DNA of 43,722 nt from an uncultured Bacteroidales bacterium. Its GTDB lineage: Bacteria > Bacteroidota > Bacteroidia > Bacteroidales > Muribaculaceae. Below, one piece after another: positions 8,912-18,003 of this stretch; positions within the stretch are counted from its first letter, which is position 1; every line of letters starts with the position of its first letter. A program made the translations under genes and the position numbers. The DNA lies in assembly GCA_947175245.1 (NCBI GenBank), contig CAMWLW010000011.1:1-43722 (forward strand), read 5' to 3'. Below the pieces are notes generated by a model. The model did not search any database and was not told the DNA's origin. It saw only the letters and a program-made list of their open reading frames with translations.

Positions 8912-9730
8912 ATGCCTGCGAGATTTACATTTCACCTCATAATCACATCGCTGCGCGAGACCTCCACCCGAAGTCTTGTTGCAGCGATGTTCATCATCAT
9001 TTCGGGATGTTTTAACGTTTTTTCGCAATCAGCATCCACTGCCACGGCACCCTCAACCCCACCCGTGCCACACATCGCCACACAGCTACCCGACAGCATC
9101 GAGATGGCACGTCAGGTACCGCAGGGCGACGATATCGAGGTCACGCATTTCGACTTTGACGACGGCGTTTTCGTGGCCACCTCTAACGACACCATTCCAG
9201 TTGTCACCGACGACGAGTGGGAACGCCGCGAAGTCGAATACGTACCCGACCCCAACCGCGCCGTCTGGCTCTCGGCACTATGCCCCGGACTCGGACAGAT
9301 TTATAACCGCCGTTACTGGAAACTGCCACTCGTCATCGGCGGCTACCTCGGCCTCGCCTATGCCACTTCATGGAACAACACCATGCTCAAGGACTACACC
9401 CGTGCCTATGCCGACCTTACTGACAACGACCCCTCCACACGTAGCTACATGGACTTTTTCCATGGCAACGTACGCGAGGAAGACCTCGACAAAACATGGC
9501 TCAACAACATACTCAAATCACGCAAGAACTACTTCCGCCGCAACCGCGACCTGTGTGTCATCTGCATGATCGGAGTATACCTGCTCGCCATGGTCGACGC
9601 CTATGTCGACGCCACGTTGTCACACTTCGACATCTCGCCACAGCTGTCGATGGATCTTAACCCCGTCCTCATTCAGGACACCCGGGGACAGCTCCCCGGC
9701 GTCGGGCTTCAATGGGCGCTATGTTTTTAG
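8912..9730 (+). CDS. DUF5683 domain-containing membrane protein
   Basis: The 272-residue protein has an N-terminal hydrophobic segment (LVAAMFIIISGCFNVFS), a low-complexity Pro/Thr/Asp-rich linker to about residue 100, and then the DUF5683 core. The core starts AVWLSALCPGLGQIYNRRYWKLP, followed by membrane helices around residues 135-150 and 205-225. The function is unknown. The family typically sits between parB and a lytic transglycosylase gene in Bacteroidetes, which hints at a cell-envelope or division role. It overlaps the long-frame reading of the next gene, but the proper start of that gene is 29 nt downstream. Confidence 0.85.
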   Translation: MPARFTFHLIITSLRETSTRSLVAAMFIIISGCFNVFSQSASTATAPSTPPVPHIATQLPDSIEMARQVPQGDDIEVTHFDFDDGVFVATSNDTIPVVTDDEWERREVEYVPDPNRAVWLSALCPGLGQIYNRRYWKLPLVIGGYLGLAYATSWNNTMLKDYTRAYADLTDNDPSTRSYMDFFHGNVREEDLDKTWLNNILKSRKNYFRRNRDLCVICMIGVYLLAMVDAYVDATLSHFDISPQLSMDLNPVLIQDTRGQLPGVGLQWALCF

Positions 9731-9759
9731 TAATCAACACACATCCACCAGTCACCATC

Positions 9760-11475
9760 ATGCTTTCAAAAACATTAATATCACTTCTTGCCTGCGCGTC
9801 AGTAACTATCGCTGTCAAGGCCCAGAACGTTCTCTCGCTCGACCGATCGCTCACCGACCGTACCGTCATCCTGCCCGAGAGCTTCGAGGCCGACACACAC
9901 GCCATGCTTCAGAACTGGTATCTGAAGAACTACACCGTGCTCGACGCCGGCATCGAATACACCGAGGACGTACCCACGTCTGACGCAGTCATCACCGAAC
10001 GACTCTCACGCTTGCCCGTCGAGATCGAAATGCCGTTCAACTCGGTAGTGCGCTCCATCATCAATGCCTACACCCAGCGCCGACGCGCACTCGTCGAGAA
10101 TATGCTCGGCCTCAGCATCTACTATAACCCTATCTTTGAAGAAGCACTCGAGCGCGAAGGCCTTCCGCTCGAGCTCAAATACCTCCCTGTCATCGAGTCG
10201 GCCCTCAACCCCAACGCCGTGTCACGAGTCGGTGCCACCGGCCTGTGGCAGTTCATGGCACCCACCGGCAAAGGCCTCGGACTCGAGATCACATCAATTG
10301 TCGACGAACGACGCGACCCCGTCAAATCATCAATCATGGCGGCAAAATACCTCAAGGAGCTTTATACAATCTACGGCGACTGGTCACTCGCCATCGCCGC
10401 CTACAACTGTGGCCCCGGCAACGTCAACAAAGCCATGCGACGCGCCGGCGACAACGCCAGGGATTTCTGGGCCATCTACCCGTTCCTGCCCGCCGAGACA
10501 CGCGGATATGTCCCCGCCTTCATCGCCGCCAACTATGTCATGAACTATCACAACGAGCACGGAATCAAGCCTGCTGTGGCCAAGCGCCCCATCGTCACCG
10601 ACTCGATTCACGTCAAGAAGCGCGTCTACTTCCAGCAGATTTCTGATGTACTCCAGATACCTATCGACGAGATTCGTATTCTCAACCCACAGTATCGCAA
10701 AGACTACATTCCCGGCGACATCAAGCCCTACCCCCTCGTCCTTCCCAGCTTCCAGATTTACAGCTACATAATGAGCGAAGACTCCATTGTGGCCCACGAT
10801 GCAGCCAAGTATGCGCGCCGGGCTGTCGTCGAGCCCTCGACAGGAGCCTCAGTTCAACGCGAGGACGGCGATTACATCATCACCGAGACCACCAAGTATC
10901 ACAAAGTCAAGAAAGGAGATACATTTGCCAAGCTCGCCCGACGCTATGGCGTAACCGAGGCTTCGATAAAACGCGCCAACAAGATAAAGAGCCTCAAGGC
11001 CGGCCGCACAATCAAGATTGTCGTCACCGAGCGTACACTCAAACCTGTGCCTGAAGAAAACATCATCGACGCCTCCACCTCGGTTGTACCCGACACCGTG
11101 CCCACCGACTCGATAGGCAATCCCCTCATTGCCGTCAATGACTCGATAAACATCGATGCCGAGAACGACTCGATAATGAGGCAAGTCATCGCCGGTGCCG
11201 TATCACCGGCTGCAACCCGGTCAGAGAACGCCTCACAGGCCGAAACAACTGAAACAACCGAGACAGTCGCACCTCCCGCCCCGAAACCGGCAAAAACCTC
11301 CACGGCCAAGACCGGTAACGGCGCCGGCAAGCCCGTCTACCACACCGTCCGCTCGGGCGAGAGCGTAGCCAAGATTGCTCGCCGCTACGGCACCACTACC
11401 GCCAAGGTTTTGAAACTCAACAATCTCACAACCTCGAGCAAAATTCACCCCGGCGACCGTCTCCGCGTCAAATGA
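9760..11475 (+). CDS. Membrane-bound lytic murein transglycosylase (MltD-like) with two LysM domains
   Basis: The 571-residue enzyme cleaves peptidoglycan glycan strands to 1,6-anhydro products in the periplasm. The start at 9760 gives a good signal peptide (MLSKTLISLLACASVTIAVKA); an earlier in-frame ATG at 9712 lies inside the DUF5683 gene. The SLT domain runs from about 100 to 255, with catalytic E146 in LPVIESALNP, the GLWQFMAPTG motif at 161-170 and AIAAYNCGPGNV downstream. Two LysM peptidoglycan-binding repeats follow: KYHKVKKGDTFAKLARRYG at about 385 and YHTVRSGESVAKIARRYG near 525-571. The Ala/Thr/Glu-rich stretch between them is a linker. It is the fourth gene of the parAB operon. 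Confidence 0.92.
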   Translation: MLSKTLISLLACASVTIAVKAQNVLSLDRSLTDRTVILPESFEADTHAMLQNWYLKNYTVLDAGIEYTEDVPTSDAVITERLSRLPVEIEMPFNSVVRSIINAYTQRRRALVENMLGLSIYYNPIFEEALEREGLPLELKYLPVIESALNPNAVSRVGATGLWQFMAPTGKGLGLEITSIVDERRDPVKSSIMAAKYLKELYTIYGDWSLAIAAYNCGPGNVNKAMRRAGDNARDFWAIYPFLPAETRGYVPAFIAANYVMNYHNEHGIKPAVAKRPIVTDSIHVKKRVYFQQISDVLQIPIDEIRILNPQYRKDYIPGDIKPYPLVLPSFQIYSYIMSEDSIVAHDAAKYARRAVVEPSTGASVQREDGDYIITETTKYHKVKKGDTFAKLARRYGVTEASIKRANKIKSLKAGRTIKIVVTERTLKPVPEENIIDASTSVVPDTVPTDSIGNPLIAVNDSINIDAENDSIMRQVIAGAVSPAATRSENASQAETTETTETVAPPAPKPAKTSTAKTGNGAGKPVYHTVRSGESVAKIARRYGTTTAKVLKLNNLTTSSKIHPGDRLRVK

Positions 11476-11499
11476 TGTCACATATCCAATACTGAAACA

Positions 11500-11865
11500 A
11501 TGGTAAACAAAGTCATACTCGTAGGCAACGTAGGCACCATCCCCGAGATAAGATATGCCGACAAACGCCCCGTGGCCCGGTTTCGCCTCGCCACGACCGA
11601 GCCCCCTCGCCGGCTTCCAAACGGAGCCGAGATTCCCGAGCGCACCGAGTGGCACACCATCATCATGTGGGATGACGCCGCCATCAGCGCCGAACGATAC
11701 TTCACCAAGGGCACCAAGCTCTATATCGAAGGCAAACTGCGCACACGCGAGTGGAACGACCGCAACGCCATCACCCGGCGCGAGACGTCGATAGTCGCCG
11801 ACACATTCGACATCCTGTCACGACCTGCATCGGCACCACACCCCCCGGCCGAGACCAACAAATGA
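11500..11865 (+). CDS. Single-stranded DNA-binding protein (short form)
   Basis: The 121-residue protein is an OB fold of the SSB family: MVNKVILVGNVGTIPEIRY at the N-terminus, VARFRLATTE, TEWHTIIMWDDAA, and KGTKLYIEGKLRTREWND. It lacks the usual flexible glutamine/glycine tail and the acidic tip (DDDIPF-like) that recruits partners, ending instead in PHPPAETNK. It is therefore possibly a second, specialised SSB rather than the main replication SSB. It follows the transglycosylase gene by 24 nt and precedes an OPT transporter gene, neighbours with no obvious link. Confidence 0.9.
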   Translation: MVNKVILVGNVGTIPEIRYADKRPVARFRLATTEPPRRLPNGAEIPERTEWHTIIMWDDAAISAERYFTKGTKLYIEGKLRTREWNDRNAITRRETSIVADTFDILSRPASAPHPPAETNK

Positions 11866-11893
11866 ATCAATCAAACACATTATATAATATAAT

Positions 11894-13951
11894 ATGAGCA
11901 ACAAAATTCCAAACACGCCGGCATCGGCTACGCCCGAGTATGCCGACGCCGATCCCGTCCAGCTCCCCGACAACGCGTTCCGCGAGCTCGCCGCTGACGA
12001 GAACTACCGCCCCATCATGCACCCGGCCCGCGACTATCGCGAAGTCACCCCCTATTCGGTCATCATGGGCCTCATCCTCGCCGTCATCTTCAGCGCCGCC
12101 GCAGCCTATCTCGGTCTGAAAGTCGGACAGGTATTTGAAGCCGCCATCCCAATCTCAATCATAGCCGTCGGCCTCTCGGGCGCGCTCGCCATCAAACATC
12201 CGCTCGGCCAGAACGTCATCATACAGTCCATCGGCTCATGCTCGGGCGTCATTGTCGCCGGCGCCATCTTTACCCTGCCGGCCCTGTACATACTCCAGGC
12301 CTCACACCCCGAGATTACCGTAAACTTCTTTCAGATTTTCATGAGCTCACTGCTCGGCGGCATTCTCGGCATCCTGTTCTTCATCCCCTTCCGCAAGTAC
12401 TTCGTCAAGGACATGCACGGCAAGTATCCCTTCCCCGAGGCAACCGCCACCACCCAGGTACTCGCCAGCGGACAGTCAAGCGCCAACAAAGGTCAGGCCT
12501 TCACCCTCGTCATCGCCTCGCTCATAGGCGGCCTCTACGACTACATCGTCGAGACCTTCGGCTGGTGGGCCGGTACCATCACCACCACCGCCACTCAATG
12601 GGGTGAGACTGTAGCCGCCAAGGCCAAGATGGTGCTGAGCTGCAACACAGGCGCCGCCGTCCTCGGTCTCGGCTATATCATAGGCCTCAAATATGCATTC
12701 ATCATCACCGCCGGTTCACTCTTCGTGTGGTGGATACTCATACCCCTCATGGGCACATACGGCAACGAGACAATCGCAGCTATGGCACCCGAGGAAATCT
12801 TCGCCAACTATGCGCGCATGATAGGCATCGGCGGTATCGCCATGTCGGGCATCCTCGGCATCATCAAGTCATGGCCCATCATACGCCAGGCTGTAGGCCT
12901 CGCCGGCCGTGAGTTCAAGTCAGGTGCCGCCTCATCGGCCAAACCCATGCGTTGGCAGCTCGACATCTCGATGAAACACATCGTCTTTTTCATCGCCATC
13001 GCCCTCATCGCTGTTCTCGTGTTCTTCATGACCGGTGTCATCGACTGCTGGTGGCAGGCGCTCGTAGCTTGGATCGTAGTCACCATCATCGCCTTCCTGT
13101 TCACCACCGTGGCAGCCAATGCCATCGCCATCGTTGGTTCTAACCCCGTGTCGGGCATGACACTCATGACACTGATTATCGCCTCGGCCATATTCGTCGC
13201 CATCGGCCTCAACGGCCCCTCAGGCATCGTTGCCTCAATGGTCATCGGCGGCGTAGTCTGCACCGCCCTCTCTATGGCCGGCGGCTTCGTCACCGACCTC
13301 AAGGTAGGTTACTGGCTCGGTTCGACACCGCGCAAACAGGAACAGTGGAAATTCCTCGGCACACTTGTATCGGCAGCCACCGTCGGCGGTGTAATCCTCG
13401 TGCTCAACGACGTCTATGGCTTCACGGCCGATGCCGCCCACCCCGATCCTCTCGTCGCACCACAAGCCAACGCTATGGCCAAAGTCATCGAGCCCCTCAT
13501 GACCGGCGGCGACACTCCCTGGATTCTCTACATCACCGGCGTCATCCTCGCCCTGCTGCTCAACTGGCTCAAAGTGCCGTCACTTGCATTCTGCCTCGGC
13601 ATGTTCATCCCCCTGTCGCTCAACACCCCGCTACTCGTTGGTGGAGCAATCGCCTGGTTCGTTGCCCATAGCTCTAAAGATGCAGCCGTCAACGACCGTC
13701 GCCGCGACCGCGGTACACTCATCTCGTCAGGCCTCATAGCCGGCGGTGCCCTCTTCGGTGTCTTTGCCGCCCTGACACGCTTCTTTGAGTGGAACGAGCC
13801 GATGCACAACTTCTTCCGCAGCTGCTTCGGAGCTATCGGCATCGACTACACCGTGCCGTTCGCTACCGGTACACTCCAGATTGCAGGCCTCGTGATGTAT
13901 ATTCTTCTTATCGCCTACCTGTGGTTTGACAGCTGCCGCGTAAAGAAGTAA
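11894..13951 (+). CDS. OPT family oligopeptide transporter
   Basis: The 685-residue inner-membrane protein has about 15 predicted hydrophobic segments. Its N-terminus reads YREVTPYSVIMGLILAVIFSAAAAYLGLKVGQVFEA, which is the conserved start of the OPT/YSL superfamily. Internal features include KYPFPEATATTQVLASGQ and GSNPVSGMTLMTLI. Bacterial OPT proteins import oligopeptides or metal chelates by proton symport; the substrate here cannot be told. A 60-residue soluble N-terminus precedes the first helix. The upstream 28 nt are AT-rich, without a recognisable promoter. Confidence 0.9.
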   Translation: MSNKIPNTPASATPEYADADPVQLPDNAFRELAADENYRPIMHPARDYREVTPYSVIMGLILAVIFSAAAAYLGLKVGQVFEAAIPISIIAVGLSGALAIKHPLGQNVIIQSIGSCSGVIVAGAIFTLPALYILQASHPEITVNFFQIFMSSLLGGILGILFFIPFRKYFVKDMHGKYPFPEATATTQVLASGQSSANKGQAFTLVIASLIGGLYDYIVETFGWWAGTITTTATQWGETVAAKAKMVLSCNTGAAVLGLGYIIGLKYAFIITAGSLFVWWILIPLMGTYGNETIAAMAPEEIFANYARMIGIGGIAMSGILGIIKSWPIIRQAVGLAGREFKSGAASSAKPMRWQLDISMKHIVFFIAIALIAVLVFFMTGVIDCWWQALVAWIVVTIIAFLFTTVAANAIAIVGSNPVSGMTLMTLIIASAIFVAIGLNGPSGIVASMVIGGVVCTALSMAGGFVTDLKVGYWLGSTPRKQEQWKFLGTLVSAATVGGVILVLNDVYGFTADAAHPDPLVAPQANAMAKVIEPLMTGGDTPWILYITGVILALLLNWLKVPSLAFCLGMFIPLSLNTPLLVGGAIAWFVAHSSKDAAVNDRRRDRGTLISSGLIAGGALFGVFAALTRFFEWNEPMHNFFRSCFGAIGIDYTVPFATGTLQIAGLVMYILLIAYLWFDSCRVKK

Positions 13952-13973
13952 CCGCCCACATATCAAGCGCTTC

Positions 13974-15266
13974 ATGAAAGCGATCAACCGCGACATACTG
14001 GCCCTGGCAGTGCCGTCGATTATAGCCAATATAACGACGCCCCTGCTGGGGCTTGTCGATACAGCCATCACAGGCCACCTCGACAACGACATTTACCTCG
14101 AGGCTATCGCCCTGGGCAGCAGCATGTTCAATCTGCTCTACTGGTTGTTCGGATTTCTGCGCATGGGTACAGGCGGACTCACGGCCATAGCCACAGGCCG
14201 AGGCGACAGCGCCATGCAGTCACTTCTGTTGTGGCGCGGACTCCTCATCAGCTTCACCATCGCTGTCATCCTCATCGTCCTGTCACCGCTGCTAGTCGAC
14301 GGTCTGCTCGACTTTCTCGGTGCCGACGAGGCCACCAACCGGCTCGCCCGCCGCTACTTCTCGATCGTCATCTGGGGTGCGCCCGCCGTGCTCGCCACCT
14401 ATGTCCTCACAGGGTGGTTTCTTGGCCGACAGTCGTCACGCCGCCCCATGATAATCTCAATAACCATCAACGTCATCAACATAGCCGTCAGCCCCATACT
14501 CACCTTCGGCCTCGGCATGAAACTCGATGGCGTCGCCACCGGCACACTCGTCGCACAATGGGCAGGACTCATCATCGGACTCTTAATGTGCCGTCACTAC
14601 CACCCCGGCCGCGTCAGTCTCCGCCACATCCTCGAGCTCGGGTCGCTCGGCCACTACTTCCGCGTCAACAGTGACATCATGATGCGCACCGCGTGCCTCA
14701 TCGCCGTTACCCTTTGGTTCACACGCGCCGGCGCACGTCAGGGCGACGACATCCTTGCCGTCAACGCCCTGCTCATGCAGCTCTTCATCCTGTTCTCCTA
14801 CATGGTCGACGGATTCGCCTATGCCGGCGAGGCACTTGTGGGCAAACTGACAGGCGCGCGCGACCATGACGCCTTGCGGGTGTGCATCCGCTCACTCATG
14901 CGCTGGGGCTTCCGCCTCGCCGTCATCTACTCAATAATCTACTTCGTTTCAGGCGAGTGGATACTGTCATTGCTTACCGACAGCCGGCATCTGCTCGACG
15001 CCGCACGCGACTATATGCTCTGGGCCGTCACCATCCCGTTGGCCGGCTTCCTCGCCTTCATCTGGGACGGCATCTACATAGGCTGCACAGCCACGCGCCT
15101 GCAACTGATCACAATGTTCATAGCCATGACCGTCTTCTTCGCCCTCTATTTCCTGCTCCACACCCACATGGGCAATCACGGCCTGTGGCTCGCCTTCATC
15201 GCCTACCTCATCACCCGCGGCCTCATGCAAACCCTCCTCTGGCCCCGCGCCACCCCCAAGCAATAA
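13974..15266 (+). CDS. MATE family efflux transporter (DinF-like)
   Basis: The 430-residue inner-membrane protein has about 12 hydrophobic helices in two related halves. MATE signatures include ILALAVPSIIANITTPLLGLVDTAITGHL at the N-terminus (residues 6-34), GTGGLTAIATGRGD near 65-78 and FGLGMKLDGVATGTLVAQW near 178-196. MATE proteins export cationic drugs or metabolites with sodium or proton antiport. The gene starts 22 nt after the OPT gene, so the two may be cotranscribed. Confidence 0.92.
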   Translation: MKAINRDILALAVPSIIANITTPLLGLVDTAITGHLDNDIYLEAIALGSSMFNLLYWLFGFLRMGTGGLTAIATGRGDSAMQSLLLWRGLLISFTIAVILIVLSPLLVDGLLDFLGADEATNRLARRYFSIVIWGAPAVLATYVLTGWFLGRQSSRRPMIISITINVINIAVSPILTFGLGMKLDGVATGTLVAQWAGLIIGLLMCRHYHPGRVSLRHILELGSLGHYFRVNSDIMMRTACLIAVTLWFTRAGARQGDDILAVNALLMQLFILFSYMVDGFAYAGEALVGKLTGARDHDALRVCIRSLMRWGFRLAVIYSIIYFVSGEWILSLLTDSRHLLDAARDYMLWAVTIPLAGFLAFIWDGIYIGCTATRLQLITMFIAMTVFFALYFLLHTHMGNHGLWLAFIAYLITRGLMQTLLWPRATPKQ

Positions 15267-15370
15267 ATAGAATCATCAAAATCCAATATTCTATTTTTAA
15301 TTTTAGACAATTGTGCCACATTTGCAGAAATAGAATCACAAAAGATGATAAAGGAAAAATGATTTTTGTG

Positions 15371-15378
15371 TAATTTTG
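15371..15378 (+). promoter_or_regulatory. -7 box (TAATTTTG) upstream of the MBOAT gene
   Basis: TAATTTTG fits TAnnTTTG and lies 27 nt before the ATG at 15406, in a 139-nt AT-rich gap. No convincing -33 element is seen. Confidence 0.5.
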
Positions 15379-15405
15379 TGGGAATTTTGGTGATAGCTCG
15401 AGTGT

Positions 15406-16941
15406 ATGCAGTTTAATTCAATCACGTTTCTGATTTTCTATGTCATCTTCTTTGGCGTCTACTGGGCCCTTGCCCGGCGACTCAAGGCTCAGAACGTGAT
15501 GCTGCTCATCGCCGGCTACATTTTCTACGGCTGGTGGGACTGGCGGTTCCTCTCACTGCTCCTGTTCACCACCCTGACATCCTACGCTACCGCAATCCTG
15601 ACCACGCGGTCTCATCCACGCCTGTGGACGGCACTCAACATAGCCGTCAATCTCGCCATACTGCTGCTATTCAAATACTTCAATTTTTTCAGCGACAACC
15701 TGTCGCGTCTGCTTGGTGCCTTCGGTTGGAACATCGACTCATTCACCATCGAAGTACTGCTGCCCATAGGCATCTCGTTCTACACCTTCCAGGCAATCAG
15801 CTACTCGGTCGACGTGTACCGCCGCACACTCGCTCCCGAACGTAACATCGTGACCTTCGCCACCTACCTGTCATTCTTCCCCCAGCTGCTTGCCGGCCCC
15901 ATCGAACGCGGCGCCGACATCATTCCGCAGCTCAACCGAGCGCGTCAGTGGGACTACGATCTCGCCTGTCAAGGTGCTCGCGAGACTCTTTGGGGACTCT
16001 TCAAGAAGGTAGCCATCGCCGACTGTTGCGGCCTCATCGTCACCCGCATTTTCAGTGACAGCGCCGACCCCGACACATGGCACCTGACTGTCGCCGCAAT
16101 CCTGTTCTCCATTCAGATATACTGTGACTTCTCGGGCTACTGCAACATTGCCCGCGGACTCGCAGCCATGCTCGGCATACGCCTAATGGTCAACTTCCGC
16201 TACCCCGCGTTCTCACGCACTCCGGCCGACTTCTGGCACCGCTGGCATATATCGCTCATGTCGTGGTTCCGTGACTACATCTACATTCCGCTCGGCGGCT
16301 CTCGCTCGGGCAAGTGGCACACAGCGTTGAATATCATGATCGTGTTCACACTCTCGGGTATATGGCACGGCGCGTCATGGAACTTCGTCGCGTGGGGTGT
16401 CGCGTGGGGCGCCATTATGGTACTATCCCGAGCCATCAAGGTGAAACGTTACCCGGCCGACAACGCGCCGACCACATCGGCTCGCGACATGCTACGCATC
16501 TGTCTCATGGGCTGGATTACAATAATGACGTTTGTCCTGTTCCGCATATCCGACGGCCTTGACCACGCCTGGCACATCATATCCCACACATGGCTCACTG
16601 TAGCGCTCACCATGTTTGCCGCATGGACCGGCATCACGCTGTTGAGCCGTCTGGGACATCGCGTTTGGGCCATCGTCACCATCATTGCCTTGACTGCTAT
16701 TGCAGCCGTATGGGTCTTCGCCGGGGGCGCCGTCGCTATCCCGGTACTTATCCGACTCATGCTGCCTGTATCAATCGTAGCGCTCTTCGCGGCCGAGTGG
16801 CATGGTCGCCGCGACTCGTTTGCTCTCGAACAGCTGCCGGCACGTCCCGTGGCGGCACGCATGGCCGTTTACTGGATATTGCTGCTCGCCATCATGCTCA
16901 GCAATCCTACCGATACCAACTTCATCTATTATCAATTCTGA
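15406..16941 (+). CDS. MBOAT family membrane-bound O-acyltransferase (AlgI/DltB-like)
   Basis: The 511-residue polytopic membrane protein opens with the typical FNSITFLIFYVIFFGVYWAL and FYGWWDWRFL. The MBOAT core is clear: LPIGISFYTFQAISYSVDVYR near 125-145, FPQLLAGPIERG near 163-174, and FWHRWHISLMSWFRDYIYIPLGG near 278-300. The catalytic histidine H321 lies in SGIWHGASWNF. AlgI/DltB-type enzymes pass acyl groups across the membrane for O-acylation of polysaccharides or other envelope polymers. The adjacent SGNH-like gene is the expected extracytoplasmic partner. The acceptor polymer is unknown; there is no alginate or dlt gene nearby. Confidence 0.92.
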   Translation: MQFNSITFLIFYVIFFGVYWALARRLKAQNVMLLIAGYIFYGWWDWRFLSLLLFTTLTSYATAILTTRSHPRLWTALNIAVNLAILLLFKYFNFFSDNLSRLLGAFGWNIDSFTIEVLLPIGISFYTFQAISYSVDVYRRTLAPERNIVTFATYLSFFPQLLAGPIERGADIIPQLNRARQWDYDLACQGARETLWGLFKKVAIADCCGLIVTRIFSDSADPDTWHLTVAAILFSIQIYCDFSGYCNIARGLAAMLGIRLMVNFRYPAFSRTPADFWHRWHISLMSWFRDYIYIPLGGSRSGKWHTALNIMIVFTLSGIWHGASWNFVAWGVAWGAIMVLSRAIKVKRYPADNAPTTSARDMLRICLMGWITIMTFVLFRISDGLDHAWHIISHTWLTVALTMFAAWTGITLLSRLGHRVWAIVTIIALTAIAAVWVFAGGAVAIPVLIRLMLPVSIVALFAAEWHGRRDSFALEQLPARPVAARMAVYWILLLAIMLSNPTDTNFIYYQF

Positions 16942-16962
16942 CCAGCGACGACTATCCAAGCA

Positions 16963-18003
16963 ATGAATAACCGACCCGGCATATTACACTTTGTGACACG
17001 CACACTGCTCATTGTGCTACCGCCCGTAGCGCTGATAGTCGGCCTATACCTGCTCGTCGACCCCTACCATGTCGTACGCGGCGAGGCAATCGAATCATTC
17101 GACGTCGACCCATACAACACCCCCCGACTATACACCAACAAGGGGCTAATCTCACTCAAAGCCATTGAACGCCGCATAGCCGAGGGCGACACCCCCGATT
17201 CATACATCTTCGGCTCGAGCATATCATGTTACTATGATGTCGACTACTGGAACCGCTACATCAACAGCCCCACGACACCCATACACTTTGATTCAGCCCA
17301 CGAAGGCGCCGCCTCAATGCTACTCAAGCTCAAATATCTGCGCGACCGGGGCATACCGCTGCGCCACGCGCTCATAGTCCTTGACCCCGAGGCCATAAGC
17401 CATCCACTGTCGGGCGACAATATCGTCAGCCTCGACCCGCCTGCCGTCGCAGGCCCCGGGACACTGCCGCGGTGGCACTACTCATACCTGCGCACATCCA
17501 CATCGCCCGACTTCCTTATAAGCTATCTCCCTTATCTCTGCAACGGGCATTATAACCGTAACGGCCGTCAAAACGTGTTCGAGGTACAACCCATGCACTA
17601 TGACGTCTACCGTAACGAAGAATCCATCCCCCTGTGGGACTCAATCATACGCCGGCGCCCCGAGATTTTCTACACGGCCCACAGGCTTCCGGCCCACAGG
17701 CAGTTCCACTGCTCAGATACCGCGCGAGTCGATACCAGGCGCGAACAGTACTACCGCGCGATAGCCGGCGAACTGTCAGGCACCGACTACCACGTTGTCG
17801 TCTCACCGACCATCGGCCTTGACACACTCAGCAGCCGCGACCGCCGGTTGCTCGCCGACATATTCGGCCACGACCGTTTCCACGACTATAGTGTCAGCAT
17901 GGCACACATAGCCCTCGCCGACACAAACTGGTACGACCGCCGGCATTACCGTGCGCCTGCTGCCCGAATGATAATCGACAGCATATACACCGGGCGTCAG
18001 TAA
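16963..18003 (+). CDS. Membrane-anchored SGNH/DltD-like partner of the MBOAT acyltransferase (predicted)
   Basis: The 346-residue protein has one N-terminal membrane helix (about 12-32, LLIVLPPVALIVGLYLLVDP) and a periplasmic domain. SYIFGSSISCYY at 80-91 looks like the nucleophile block of SGNH enzymes (S85 or S86). NWYDRRHYR near the C-terminus supplies D325 and H328, like the DxxH block of DltD/AlgJ-type proteins. In known systems such a protein finishes acyl transfer started by the MBOAT protein. It starts 21 nt after the MBOAT gene. The assignment is from motifs and context; I do not recognise a named family. Its 3' end overlaps that of yggS by 7 nt, tail to tail. Confidence 0.65.
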   Translation: MNNRPGILHFVTRTLLIVLPPVALIVGLYLLVDPYHVVRGEAIESFDVDPYNTPRLYTNKGLISLKAIERRIAEGDTPDSYIFGSSISCYYDVDYWNRYINSPTTPIHFDSAHEGAASMLLKLKYLRDRGIPLRHALIVLDPEAISHPLSGDNIVSLDPPAVAGPGTLPRWHYSYLRTSTSPDFLISYLPYLCNGHYNRNGRQNVFEVQPMHYDVYRNEESIPLWDSIIRRRPEIFYTAHRLPAHRQFHCSDTARVDTRREQYYRAIAGELSGTDYHVVVSPTIGLDTLSSRDRRLLADIFGHDRFHDYSVSMAHIALADTNWYDRRHYRAPAARMIIDSIYTGRQ

